From the NCBI GenBank assembly GCA_021234155.1, contig JAJEKV010000028.1, positions 15,191,928-15,255,927 on the forward strand: DNA of 64,000 nucleotides, in the 5' to 3' direction. The notes beneath the pieces are model-generated. The model was not told the DNA's origin. It made no database searches and saw nothing but the letters and a program-made list of their open reading frames with translations. Origin of the DNA: Isoetes taiwanensis. Lineage: Eukaryota > Streptophyta > Lycopodiopsida > Isoetales > Isoetaceae. The position numbers and the translations under genes are program-made. Below, piece after piece: positions 11,475 to 21,540 of this stretch (position 1 is its first letter; each line of letters opens with the position of its first letter).

Positions 11475-12583
11475 CTTCAGATGGCTAGATGGCTGACATC
11501 AAACATGACTAAACCACCTTGCCAAAGTCCACATTTTCCACTTATGCAAAACTTATTTCCAACTCTCAGTACAACTGCCACTATAGTGGTTGTAAAGGAT
11601 AGTCTCCATATTAAAGAACTTCTCCACCTGTTTAACACAACGTCAAAGCATATTAAGCCCTGTTTTTCAATACCAGAAAAGAAAAATGGACCTGCCTACC
11701 AGGATGACATCTCATCCAAAGGCAAATAAAATGCCACCTATAGGAATCCTGAATGCTCATGTGAGCCCTGCAGCTGCCCCACAAGTAACTAGATCTCGCC
11801 AACAATCCCTACTATCTGCATGCAAAACAAATCCAGCTTAATTGGAAACTTTCAAATAACCAGCATCCTTTTCTCTCTTGCAATTCTATCGACTTGTGTT
11901 TTCCAGTGTAGTATTCCAAGTGGTTACATGTTATAAAGAAAGATTAAAGTTTTACCTTTACAAAAAGAACTTTTAGAGAGAACAACTCAGATACATCAAG
12001 ACCATTTAGGTATGCTTTTACTTCAGGAATCCCAGATCCAGCTGCTGCAGGTGCAAAGAAGATGCAAAGTAGTGCACAAACAAAAACCAATGCCATATTC
12101 TTACTGAATAAACTGCAACGGCTGATGCATAACTGCCCAAAACAGAAGTGTTAGCATACAGAAGATTAGTTAAAAATGGTTGTTTACATTTGAATATAAA
12201 CCTCCAAGAGACCCCAACACATTTACCTTTTAGAATCCATTAGATCAGTAGTAATTAAAAATCTGGTGCCAGCAGTATTCTCTATAGCAACATTGATGAT
12301 AATTGCAAGCGAGGCGGTTAAGAAACCAATCCCGAAATCTTTGCAATCCACTTGTTGATAGTATAAACAAAGATAAGCGTAAAGAAACAATCTTGTTTAT
12401 ATAACTCATTGTCTATCAATCTGCATCAGACCATTTTTAAAAAAAATTAAGGATTCGTGGGTCTTTGATTCATACAGCATGGAGAGAAAAAAGGGAATAC
12501 AAAGTGAGAAGCTATTTACCCATAGTCTAAGCTCTCCGGCGTATTAAGGGTTCTGAAATATCAACGTCATTCTGGGTTGCCAT
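11475..12583 (-). pseudogene. Captured CLC chloride channel/transporter gene, five exons
   Basis: Five antisense exons with GT donors and AG acceptors are readable: 12583-12520 (start MATQNDVDISEPLIRRR, then a -1 shift before LDYG), 12350-12227 (GFLTASLAIIINVAIENTAG), 12112-11956 (FFAPAAAGSGIPEVKAYLNG), 11815-11700 (RDLVTCGAAAGLT, stop, AFRIPIGGILFAF) and 11627-11475 (WRSSLIWRLSFTTTIVAVV, KFCISGKCG). Exons 2 and 3 join in phase. These are diagnostic CLC helices, including the anion-site GSGIP motif. The exon or exons that should carry the GKEGP motif are missing between exons 3 and 4 (only 140 bp of intron there). CLC proteins move chloride or nitrate, often with proton exchange, across plant endomembranes. 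With a stop, frameshifts, missing helices and no C-terminal CBS domains, this copy cannot make a channel. It is a transposon-captured fragment. Confidence 0.85.
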
Positions 12584-12889
12584 CAATCAACCCACAGAAG
12601 CTTCAGTATGCATAGGATTGCATTGCAGACGATGAAAGAGCAAAGTCCGAAGACGACCAAAGTCAAGCAAAGCTGTGCTGCAATAGTAGAGTTGCATCTT
12701 TAGATAAGCAGCTCTAGAACTGCCGATGCCATTCATGGCTGCATAAACTCAAACATTCCACAACCAGAAAGTAAATTGCTGGAAGCTTACATCATCTTGC
12801 TGCATATCTGTTTTGAACAAGGGATGAGATTCCGGAAGCTCTATGAAACCAAGGAATAAATTACTAAACACATATTTTTTATTAGCCAT

Positions 12890-13440
12890 AATGGCTTTAG
12901 CTAAACTTGACCGAGATTAATCCTAAAACTTTCTATGGTTTAGCTAAACTCTACACATTTTCCCTATGATATTTTCTAGCATTTAGCTAAACTAACCCAA
13001 AATTCATCCCAAAAATTTCTATGGTGTGATCAATAGAAAATATTAAGCTAAAATTATTTATTTTAGTCTTTTTCTTTGTGGAAACATTTAACACAATGCC
13101 AACTAGCTAAGTCTAGGCCCCAAATTATTCCATAGATGCTAGAAAATAAATTAATAATCATATATTTCTTATAAACTAGAATGATGTCAGATAAACTAGC
13201 CTGAAATTCATCCCAAAAGTTTCCATGGTTTAGCTAAACAATACAAAATTTCACTCTCTTACTTTCTAGCATTTGGCTAAAAAGATCGAACGTTGGTGCG
13301 GATGCGAAAAAAGTTAAGCTAAAATTATTATTTTTTTCTCAATTTTTTCCATTTACTTTAGCCAATATTTTTTGAAAATGTGCTAAAAAATCGCCAAATA
13401 GCTAAGTTTAGCCCTTAAATTATTCCATGTATGAAACTTT
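12890..13440 (+). repeat. About 296-bp tandem duplication inside the hAT element
   Basis: The block 12930-13139 (TATGGTTTAGCTAAAC, TTTCTAGCATTTAGCTAAA, TTAAGCTAAAATTATT, CCCCAAATTATTCCATAG) recurs in the same order at 13226-13435 with moderate divergence. The word TTTAGCTAAA or TTTGGCTAAA occurs repeatedly, and such subterminal motif clusters often bind hAT transposases. That role is inferred. Confidence 0.7.
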
Positions 13441-13816
13441 ATCTGGACTTCACCAGACTTCACTACCCAGCCTCTGCCATCATTTACTAGAGCTCTTGCG
13501 ATTCAGGATGAGAGCTACCACAAAAATTTCAAATATTTCAAAGATCAACTTGCCGTAAAACCTAATCACCAGAAGACTGGTAATGGCGAATCCAGAGTCC
13601 CTACTCCTCAAAGATGTCGAAATCTTGGCTAAAATCTCTCCCAGCATGTTGCATAGGCTAGGCGAAGCTCAACCTGGTCGCCGGAAGACTAGACAAAAAA
13701 TTGGCTAATATTTTTTTCCCACCATTTTCTTTAACCTACTCAAGATTCGTGCCATTTTTAAAAAAACATGACAATATTCGCCTTTTAGCGAATATTCGCC
13801 CTTAGAGACAACACTA

Positions 13817-13824
13817 GTATGGAC
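13817..13824 (+). repeat. 8-bp target duplication, right (GTATGGAC)
   Basis: Exact match to 10788-10795. Confidence 0.9.
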
Positions 13825-13960
13825 GCTTATGAACCTTCCATTGACTTGAAGTGCCACCAATTTTTGGTAGTAAAGCCAGCAGATTTAGACACCTATCTAG
13901 TGTGGTTGAAGTACACCATCTCTGATATTTGCTTGGGTTGTTTAAGGGATTCCTTGGGTT
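13825..13960 (-). pseudogene. LINE RT, upstream piece beyond the hAT insertion
   Basis: Read antisense, the sequence contains MVYFNHTRQVSKS after correcting one stop. This resembles the segment that precedes YKYLGIEFS in LINE RTs. Its position and orientation fit the interrupted LINE at 9793-10770. The match is short, so identity rests mainly on context. Confidence 0.45.
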
Positions 13961-14011
13961 GTTTAAGGCGGTATTTAAGGCCTGGTAAGGACGTTATTTC
14001 CGGCATGCTCT

Positions 14012-14875
14012 GTTTTTTTTTTTTTTGAAGAACTGTATCATCAATATATTAAAAGAATGGTAATGTTACAAAGCAAGTGAGGAGGAAGGAGAATCGCCCC
14101 AAAAGAGGCAAATATACCTCGACACTCCACAACAAACTCACGGAAAAAGCTGCAACTCTACTGCTATACAAACCGACCATCACCATCTACAACACCCGAA
14201 GTCATTAAATGGCAAACTTCGGCTCTACTACTCAGGGAACACCGACTTTGAAATAAGCTTGTACCTGAGTCGAGGAATCAGAGAGGCTGCAGGTTGCTGG
14301 AATCCCCTGAAAGATCCTAACCGCCGCCCGCTTCCAAATCCAACCACACCAACCAAGCCCGCGCCGCGGATGCAAGATTCTTTGCCATAAAGCGACCAAG
14401 CACCAGGATACACATGAAGCGGCAAGCTGGCGGCTGAATAAATCTCCCCGAAACAAAGCCCTAACCCAATCCCGCGGACACGCAAGGTGAGGGCATAAAA
14501 CGGACAATGCTCCACAGCCTCCCGACATGAAGGCCACAACAAAGGCGGAGAGGGCTCACACCGCCCTAAAAGCCCGACTCACAAGGGCATTCCACCACGA
14601 TCTGGCATTGCACCACCCGCCTGTAAGCACCCTAACCTTCGGTGGGGGAAGTGAGAGTCCATGTCCGCGTCCAAACCAAAGCGCCATCGAGAACCCGGAA
14701 GGCTGCGGAGACCACCACTTGCACGAAGGGGCAATGTGTCATGAATAGCCCGACACCCGATAAGAAGGCCCGCACAAAGCAAGAAGACACAACATCCGGA
14801 TGAACCTTCCAAACCTGCACCACCACATCATCCTGAGGGACTATAGGTATGTGTAGCGGAATACTCCCCGCCACG
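14012..14875 (-). mobile_element. 5'-truncated LINE 3' end with poly-A tail
   Basis: A run of 14 T at 14013-14026 is the antisense poly-A tail. It is followed by the complement of TTAATATATTGATGATACAG, a typical plant LINE 3' untranslated ending. Antisense open stretches at 14228-14874 include a Cys-rich piece (PSCREAVEHCPFYAL) like the RT-associated zinc knuckle, but they are frame-broken. A possible short target duplication TGCTCT lies at 14006-14011 and 14876-14881. Only the last ~0.85 kb of the LINE is present. Confidence 0.55.
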
Positions 14876-15954
14876 TGCTCTCAGATAGCCCGGTTGGTTG
14901 CTTCTATAATGATTATGACAGTAAAGTTCCTGTCTAACGCTGGATGCATAGGAGCACAGGGCTGATATATCAGCCATGTCAAAGGAGCATGTTGATTAAT
15001 TTAATGTGAATTTTTGCAGGCTATGAAGATTTAACTGTTGGAAAAACATGGACCTTTGATGTGGGAGATTCCATAGAATCTCCCATGATCTGAAGGTCTA
15101 AAAAATAACAATCCAAACTAGAACCATAAAGAAACTAGAAGATATAATACCTCACATCTCATCTTGAAAAAATATAGATGTCTTTCACGGTAGGCCACCA
15201 CATCTCCTTTTTTTTGCACTTAAGAATGACTTATGATGAGGACAGTCTTCTTCTAGGTGACAACCTAGAAGTGCAGGCTGGCGGCATGCAATTTCCATGT
15301 TTCCTGTACTATATGGCATTCATGTACATATGTGGACATTTGCAAGATTTTGGCGGCAAGGCCTAGAATGTCACATAGTCAAAAGCGGATGTAAAGAATC
15401 AAAGACACGTGTTCTTTAGAAGATAAGAAAACTACAACATTCAATAACTTAGGATTGTGTTGAGGTCCATATAAATCCATGTCTCGGTTATCGAACCTCA
15501 CCGACAATTTTTAGTGTTAAAGAGAAAATACATTGCATGCCCCACAACACCACACCAACCCAAAAGCAAATCTACCCATTGATGACTAGGTTTGTTCACG
15601 ATTGTAGGCTAAATTGGAGCTAAATTGCTTGACCCGTGAATTAAGGGTCTTCACCTATTGTTATAACAACCCACTATGGCTTGCCTCGTGGGTTATTAAG
15701 CATAACACGCTTACAAGCGTTGACTCCCTCTGAAATCACTGTTCTCACAATTTATCAAGTTTTCAAGATTGATGCGCTTGTGGCCATCAGATCTTGAAGA
15801 GTTAAAATAAAAAATAATTAAGAGTAGGAGATTATTGCAATAACCTTGCTTCAGGAAGTAGCCTTGTAAGCTTCCGTGTGGAATTGAAATTTCACAGTAC
15901 AATTTAGAAACTGAAGGAACCATTTTTTTTTGTACTTCCAGTAGGAAAAGGGGG

Positions 15955-16107
15955 TGTGTAGCTGATAGGGTGGGTTAGATCCAACAAGAAACTTGCCAAT
16001 TATGAATCCACTATACTGCTAGAGATTTTATGTGTAGCTGATAGAGTGGGCTAGATCCAACAAGAAACTTGCCAATTATAAATCCACTATACTGATAGAG
16101 ATTTTAT
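15955..16107 (+). repeat. 76-bp tandem duplication
   Basis: TGTGTAGCTGATAGGGTGGG at 15955 and TGTGTAGCTGATAGAGTGGG at 16031 begin two near-identical 76-bp units that run through AACTTGCCAATTATGAATCC and TAGAGATTTTAT. Confidence 0.9.
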
Positions 16108-16132
16108 TGTGATAATCTCTTGAGTCAAATCA

Positions 16133-16300
16133 TCGCGTTGATATCAGCACTAATTTTTTTTTTAATTAGAATAAAATAGAATGATTTAAAATGTCCGTGA
16201 ACACCACGCGTTGATATCAGCACTAATCCTTTTTTTTTAAAGAATAAAATAGATACACTAATTTTTTTTTTAATAGAATAAAATAGAATGATTTTTATCG
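16133..16300 (+). repeat. Degenerate tandem repeat, T-tract plus AATAAAATAGAATG
   Basis: CGCGTTGATATCAGCACTAAT followed by a T-run and AGAATAAAATAGA occurs at 16133 and 16207. A shortened third unit begins near 16255. It lies about 500 bp upstream of RLK1. Confidence 0.75.
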
Positions 16301-16390
16301 TATGGGAACACCATTGCCCTACTAGCAGTGACCTACTTGGGCTTGGTGGTAGGTTAAGCTGGGTGCACGGAGCGCAGTAAATATCGGACG

Positions 16391-16455
16391 CTGACATGTT
16401 ATAGCCACGGGCATATCCGTGGTATATCCGTGTCTTTGACATGTTATAGCCACGC
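16391..16455 (+). repeat. Repeated GACATGTTATAGCCACG motif upstream of RLK1
   Basis: The 17-bp word occurs at about 16391 and 16437 with two CATATCCGTG/TATATCCGTG words between them. It may be regulatory or simple duplication. A TATA-like TTTTTATACG lies near 16650, about 150 bp before the start codon. Confidence 0.6.
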
Positions 16456-16768
16456 CAAAAAAAAATTACACGACGTTTTTGTGGACTTAGCAGATTTTTT
16501 GCCATTTAAGGCTGGCTATAACATACCCACGTCCGACATTTACCGCGATGGTGGGTGCACATGCAACCATCGCGGGAAGAGGGGCCTGTTTTACCATGTG
16601 CTAATCGGCGATGGCTGATGTCCATGTAAAAATGTAAAAGGGTGAGCCTTTTTATACGATGGTAATGGCGCATTCATTGCACGTGAACCGGCTCTTAGCC
16701 TATTGCGCAGAACCCTCTGAAAGGAAGCGCTAACCCCTTCCTAATATACAAGCTCTCGAGCTCCGGCT

Positions 16769-16915
16769 ATGGCACCAATTCACGGCCTCCCGTTCCGACG
16801 ATGGCACCCTTCTTTGTCGCCCCCATTTTTGTTTTGCTTTCCTTCGCACTCCCCACCCTTCAATATATGCAGTACGATCTCACCCGCAATATTTCCAACA
16901 CTGGACCTTCGTTAA
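16769..16915 (+). promoter_or_regulatory. Upstream ORF overlapping the RLK1 start
   Basis: An ATG at 16769 lies 32 bases before the RLK1 start codon and out of frame. It opens a 48-codon frame that ends at 16915, inside the RLK1 coding region. If the transcript begins upstream of 16769, ribosomes using this ATG would bypass the RLK1 start, so it could damp translation. Both ATGs lie in the same local sequence (ATGGCACC), suggesting a short local duplication. The transcription start is unknown. Confidence 0.5.
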
Positions 16916-19242
16916 ATCTTGACAATGGCTTACACGGCCGTTCTACTGGATTCGTCGGCAACATAACCACTGAAGAAGGAAACGGATATGTCCAACACGG
17001 CTTGTTCTTTGTAACTAAGGACGGATCCGGCTATAGCCTTTCGGTTCTTGCATATGATCTTACAAATGGGGATTCGTACTCCGCAGAGGTCATTTGGGAG
17101 GCTAATCAGTCCCGTTTGGTTAGCGATGGAGCGGTTCTTGAGTTTATTAACGGAAATATGCTCCTTCAGGATTCGGATGGCGAAATCGTTTGGCAAACAG
17201 GGACCCAAAACAGGGGAGTCAAGTACTTGCAGGTTAGCAACCGTGGTAATATTGTTCTTGTTAATGACTCTGGAAATATTCATAACAAAATATGGCAGAC
17301 CTTTGATAGCCCAACCGATACAATGGTTTGCACCCAAGTTCTTAAACCTGGCATGCATCTTTACAGCGGAAATTATAGCTTGGTTCTAGAACAGGACAGA
17401 TTAGCCCTTTTGTATAGATCAAGCATTACCACTCAAGAATGGACCTGGAATGATGCATTAAAGTCGTCAGTTTTTCTTGCATTTTGTTGCGACGCAAGCG
17501 ACCTTGTTCTTCAGCTGAGATCAGATTTACAAAGTGTAAATGAGTTCAACAAGTTTAATACCACAAATTGCACTAATAGTTCTGACACTGCTGTGGTGAA
17601 CAACATTCTGAAGTTCAAGAGTTCGAACGAGTTTTCCTTTGCTGCATTTGTGAGGTTGGAAGACGATGGGCAGATTACGGCTACAAAGTGGGTGATTCGT
17701 AAGCAGCAATTTGACAACTGTGATCTACTCACGAGCTGTGGTTCATACGGACTCTGCAGCCAAACAGGTTGTTCATGCCCCAGTTCAAATTATTTTCTGC
17801 TTTCAGTTACTTCAAACCCTGAAGCCGGCTGCCAGCTAAAATCAAAGGCATACACTCGAAACTGTAATAGGGCTTCACTCACTGACACATTAAAAAACAT
17901 CGATTACTTACCCAACAGTTATTCTTCTTATCAGAATCTGTCTAGCGTTGATGATTGTAGAAATCTCTGCTTGCTAAATGCAAGCTGCCTAGCTGGGTTT
18001 TACCAGGCTCATACAAGACACTGCTTTCAGGTTAGCCAGGTAGAAACCCTTAGATCAGCAAATTCCAGCTATATGGCATTCTTCAAGTATTGCACAGATT
18101 CATCTTCAAGAAAAAACAAGAAGGTTGCAATAATCATAGGGGTCTGTGTAGGCCTTGTTGTATTGGGCATTGCAACCGTAGTGATAATCTTTATCATTTG
18201 CCGGCGAAGAATATATTACGATGGTGGTGAAGAATCTGATGGTATGTTAGATTCTTTTCTGTCAGAAACGACCCTCAAACGGTTCAGATACAAAGAGCTT
18301 GAAGAAATAACAAACGGATTCTGCGAATTGCTTGGAAGAGGAGGATTTGGATCTGTTTACAAAGGAATTTTACCAAATGGATCATTAGTTGCAGTGAAGA
18401 AACTGGAGAGTAGTGGTCAAAGTACCAAGGAATTCTATGCAGAGATGTCTATCTTAAGTAGGGTCCACCACATGAACCTTGTTCAGTTAATAGGATTTTG
18501 TGCAAACAGATCTAGAAGAGCTCTGATATATGAATACATGCACAATGGTTCTCTTGATAAATGGCTTCATGCTAATCAACTAGATTGGAAGACTCGATTA
18601 AATATTGCAAAAGGGGCAGCAAGAGGAATGGCATACTTGCATGAAGAATGTAATGAAAGAATTATTCATTTGGATGTGAAGCCGCAAAACATTCTCTTAG
18701 ATGAAAATTTCTATCCTAAAGTGGGAGATTTTGGACTTTCTAGGCTCATGGATAAGGATCAAAGCTTTGTGATGACAACAGTGCGCGGAACAAGGGGTTA
18801 TTTAGCACCAGAATGGTTCACAGAGTCTGCCATCAATGAAAAGAGTGATGTTTACAGCTTTGGGGTGGTTTTATTAGAACTAGTAGGAGGATCTAAGCAT
18901 AAAGAACTTCAAGCAAAGGATTTATGGGAATATAGCCAGAGCCAAGAGGGAATTTCTGAAATTTTAAATAAAAACATTGGCGAATCCATGGATCTTGAGT
19001 CAGTGAAGTTGATATTGAAAGTGGCTGCCTTGTGTCTTCAGCAAGAGCCTAGTGCGAGACCTGCCATGTCTCGCGTTGTTGAAATGCTTGAAGGAAAGGT
19101 CGAGCTTCCTTCTTTGAAATATGATGGCTTTCATCCAAACATTAGCTTGGACACGAAGGAGAAGTTTGTGGAATTGCTAGAATCCAAGATCAAAATAAAC
19201 AGCAGTGATTTTGCGTCATTAAGCATGTTATATCCGAGGTGA
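16801..19242 (+). CDS. G-type lectin receptor-like Ser/Thr kinase (SD2-5-like), RLK1
   Basis: Intronless 813-residue plasma-membrane receptor kinase. In order: signal peptide (about 1-20); bulb-type mannose-binding lectin (about 35-165, with the GNMLLQDSDGEIVWQT signature); a divergent S-locus-like stretch; a Cys-rich EGF-like segment 307-326 (CDLLTSCGSYGLC); a PAN/apple domain about 344-431; one membrane helix 442-467 followed by basic CRRR; and a kinase domain about 505-780. The kinase is complete: glycine loop GRGGFGSV (512-519), Lys533 in VAVKK, catalytic Asp625 in HLDVKPQN, DFG 643-645 and APEW 669-672. Leu replaces Arg before the catalytic Asp, so it is a non-RD kinase, a class often linked to immune signalling. 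The ligand is unknown. The start chosen gives a good signal peptide. RLK2 is its paralogue. Antisense frames across it are shadows. Confidence 0.95.
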   Translation: MAPFFVAPIFVLLSFALPTLQYMQYDLTRNISNTGPSLNLDNGLHGRSTGFVGNITTEEGNGYVQHGLFFVTKDGSGYSLSVLAYDLTNGDSYSAEVIWEANQSRLVSDGAVLEFINGNMLLQDSDGEIVWQTGTQNRGVKYLQVSNRGNIVLVNDSGNIHNKIWQTFDSPTDTMVCTQVLKPGMHLYSGNYSLVLEQDRLALLYRSSITTQEWTWNDALKSSVFLAFCCDASDLVLQLRSDLQSVNEFNKFNTTNCTNSSDTAVVNNILKFKSSNEFSFAAFVRLEDDGQITATKWVIRKQQFDNCDLLTSCGSYGLCSQTGCSCPSSNYFLLSVTSNPEAGCQLKSKAYTRNCNRASLTDTLKNIDYLPNSYSSYQNLSSVDDCRNLCLLNASCLAGFYQAHTRHCFQVSQVETLRSANSSYMAFFKYCTDSSSRKNKKVAIIIGVCVGLVVLGIATVVIIFIICRRRIYYDGGEESDGMLDSFLSETTLKRFRYKELEEITNGFCELLGRGGFGSVYKGILPNGSLVAVKKLESSGQSTKEFYAEMSILSRVHHMNLVQLIGFCANRSRRALIYEYMHNGSLDKWLHANQLDWKTRLNIAKGAARGMAYLHEECNERIIHLDVKPQNILLDENFYPKVGDFGLSRLMDKDQSFVMTTVRGTRGYLAPEWFTESAINEKSDVYSFGVVLLELVGGSKHKELQAKDLWEYSQSQEGISEILNKNIGESMDLESVKLILKVAALCLQQEPSARPAMSRVVEMLEGKVELPSLKYDGFHPNISLDTKEKFVELLESKIKINSSDFASLSMLYPR

Positions 19243-19513
19243 TTGAACTTGATGTTTACTCATTAAAATGTCCTCAATTGAGAGGCTGAGATTACTGTAA
19301 AATTGATTATACTTACATACATGACTGTTCCTTATACGTGGATGCTGAAGTGACAATTGGCAGCTAAAAGAAGTTATGATTGCCACATAGCTAACTTGGT
19401 GTGAACTAGATATAGATATATGGGTTTCTTATTTATACAAGAAATTTACAGTTTCAATTGTGGGATTGACCAAGTATTAACATCCAATGTCTGATAATAC
19501 TTGATTTATAATC

Positions 19514-19571
19514 TCCAACAACCTGGCTCTCAAGATGTATAGCTGAGATCAAATCTCAGCCATTTGTTGGA
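19514..19571. repeat. Nested hairpin downstream of RLK1
   Basis: The outer arms TCCAACAA (19514-19521) and TTGTTGGA (19564-19571) enclose a perfect inner stem GCTGAGAT / ATCTCAGC (19542-19549, 19553-19560) with a 3-base loop. It could be a transcript stem-loop or a small transposon end. Confidence 0.7.
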
Positions 19572-19729
19572 GTGGCGTAACCCACCAATAGTAACACATT
19601 GAGAACGAATAAACAACTAGTTTGTTATGTCAAATGGCCATAAACACCTCACCATAAACCTCTCCGTCTCAGTTTATTAAGAATAGAATAGAATAGAATA
19701 GATTTTTTAGTGTAACATTCTAGAACTCG

Positions 19730-19796
19730 GGTATTATGCCCAACTATAACAATCTAGGGCCTCCGGCCCTCAATTGTTATAATGGGGCATAACACC
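19730..19796. repeat. 67-bp near-perfect inverted repeat
   Basis: Three successive stems are present: GGTATTATGCCC / GGGCATAACACC (11 of 12 paired), TATAACAA / TTGTTATA and AGGGCC / GGCCCT around a TCC loop. A related hairpin at about 15650-15715 shares GTTATAACA and GCATAACAC words, so this may be a small mobile foldback sequence. Confidence 0.75.
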
Positions 19797-20281
19797 CTCC
19801 TTTATACCTCTCATAACAAAACAGATATATTTTCACGATAAACAAAAAGTTTAGTAATATGTTACTCTGCAAGTTTCGTTCTCTCTCCAATTGTGCCACT
19901 TCCACGTAGCATATGTATTAAGGCTCCCGTATCACAAGAAAGTATTACTTAAAAGATCAAGGAAAGACTTGCCATCTTCAAGGATATCATATAGCAGATC
20001 AATGCATAGTTTTTGAAGCTCGTTCTTTGGTTTGTTCTATGTAGTTTGCTAGCAATGTAGGACTAGCTTCTTTTATGTAAAGTAAAAGACATGAATCAAA
20101 TACCAGTAGGCACTTGAAAGGTGATGCTATAAAGAATTTGTTTAGTCCAAAGGCCAGCTTCTATGAACTGATTGTCACAACCTATCCTCTTCATGACTGA
20201 CCATCTTAAAGTATATATACGCTTTCCAAGAATCCATTTGATTATAACAGACTTCTGCTTATAAATCTTAAACCAATAAGG

Positions 20282-20382
20282 ATCCTAGTAGTAATGATTG
20301 TACTAGCCCATTGTATGGGTCCCATGACCTATTGGTCTCCGTGGACGTTAAAAAAACTATTCTATTCTATTCTATTCTTTTG
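20282..20382 (+). mobile_element. LINE 3' end with (TATTC)n tail, 5'-truncated
   Basis: ACTAGCCCATTGTATGGGTC, CCATGACCTATTGGTCTC and GTGGACGTTA followed by a CTATT pentamer run match, in reverse orientation, the LINE 3' end at 61953-62060. Only the last ~100 bp of the element is present. Confidence 0.75.
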
Positions 20383-20852
20383 CTGCAAGACGGTTATCAA
20401 TAATAAATCTTCCTTGAAGCAAAACAATCACTCATTACCATTAGCTCTGTTAAGGACAGGTTTTAGCCTAGCAGCTATAACTTTTGCAACTTTTTAGAGA
20501 ACATTTATCAGAATTGAATTGAGTTGCATTAAATGAGGTTTTATCGTCCATGTAGAGCAATAGACCTCCATTCTTTCAAGTACTTAGACCTATCAAGTTT
20601 ACGGGCCAACATGATGAACCCTATTGCAAGGATCAACATAAACCAAGGGGGATTTACATCATTGAACCTTAAGAAAAATGTAAATAAAAGAGAAGGGGTG
20701 TACGAGAACATGGAGTTTAAGAATAAGCTATATAGCATAATAATTAAAAAAACGTTGGGGGGAAATCAAAGGTAGAGATATAGAATCTTAGAAAAAAATG
20801 ACCATGGTTTTTTTTTTTTGTGGGGATTTTTTTTTTTGGGTTGGTTTGTTGT

Positions 20853-21540
20853 CCAACTTCAGGAACCCAGACGACGTATACCACCACTATAAAGGTGGAC
20901 TTCCCCGGAGATATCATCTACGATTAAAGTGATATTCTCCACAAATATAGAGCCTGCTATTCAGAAGAAACATTTAGAGTCTTCATGATTTGGCATGAGA
21001 ATGCTATTTATTTTTTGAAACAAACTGCAGCATCCCTAGCCTCAAATTCCTTAATCACTTTTTTCCTTCCAACTCTTCTTCCTTCTTTTGTATTTCTACA
21101 CTGTGGGTTGAGAAAAAGAACCTTGTTTGACTATTCTAAGCAAATTATAAACCTCTTCCTTTTGAATTCTTGTGCACAAGATTTACCCACCTATTAGTGC
21201 AAGCCTCCATCAACGGGAGCAACTTGATCCATCTTCATGCTATTTCTAGTTGAAAAGAGAAGAATTTTTGAAATTGTATACAAAAATCTTTCTTACCTAG
21301 CTAGGTAACATCAAGAATTCCTTTCAAAGTTAATTCTTGTGGAACATGTTCAGATTGGGACTGACCCCTAAAAATGGAGGAAATATTAGCCATGTAAAAT
21401 TGGTCCAACAAGCAATAAATCTTTGTTGGACCTTGAAAAATGCAATATGGATGGATTAACTTAAATTCGACACAACTTAGGAAAGAATGCCATGCAGTAT
21501 CCTCCTCCTCCAACAAAATTTATATACAAGCCTATCTTTT
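20853..21540 (+). repeat. Dispersed duplication, copy A (about 690 bp)
   Basis: Matches 28581-29250 along its length, from CCAACTTCAGG through ACAAATATAGAGCCTGCTAT and AGGAAAGAATGCCATGCAG. In copy A the open frame shared with copy B is broken by indels. Parent element or gene unknown. Confidence 0.8.

Larger units (their letters stand above)
10796..13816. mobile_element. Non-autonomous hAT element (3021 bp) carrying captured gene exons
   Basis: The ends are exact inverted repeats: TAGTGTTGTCTCTAA at 10796 and its complement ending at 13816. The subterminal regions also mirror each other (GCGAATACTTGTCAAATG against CATGACAATATTCGCC). It is flanked by the perfect 8-bp duplication GTATGGAC. TIR form and TSD length both fit the hAT superfamily. 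No transposase is present, so mobility would have been supplied in trans. The middle (11475-12583) contains antisense exons of a CLC-type channel gene. The right third (12890-13440) is a tandem duplication of AT-rich sequence. The element sits inside an antisense LINE RT pseudogene, so it inserted after that LINE. Confidence 0.9.
14882..16768. other. Intergenic region upstream of RLK1
   Basis: No gene seen. It contains a hairpin near 15650-15715 (ACAACCCAC / GTGGGTT arms), the small palindrome ACGCTTACAAGCGT at about 15708, a 76-bp tandem duplication and a T/A-rich repeat cluster (listed separately). Short open frames here look like chance. Confidence 0.5.
19243..20281. other. RLK1 3' flank, no further gene
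   Basis: AT-rich sequence containing the two hairpins listed separately and a (GAATA)n run at 19681-19702. No coding region seen. Confidence 0.5.

Noticed and set aside
11475-12583. Functional CLC gene
   Set aside because: Contains a stop and frameshifts, lacks the GKEGP exon and everything after the middle helices, and is enclosed by transposon ends with a target duplication.
16930-17358. 142-codon antisense frame inside RLK1
   Set aside because: Shadow of the RLK1 lectin-domain coding sequence. Similar antisense frames in RLK2 have the same cause.
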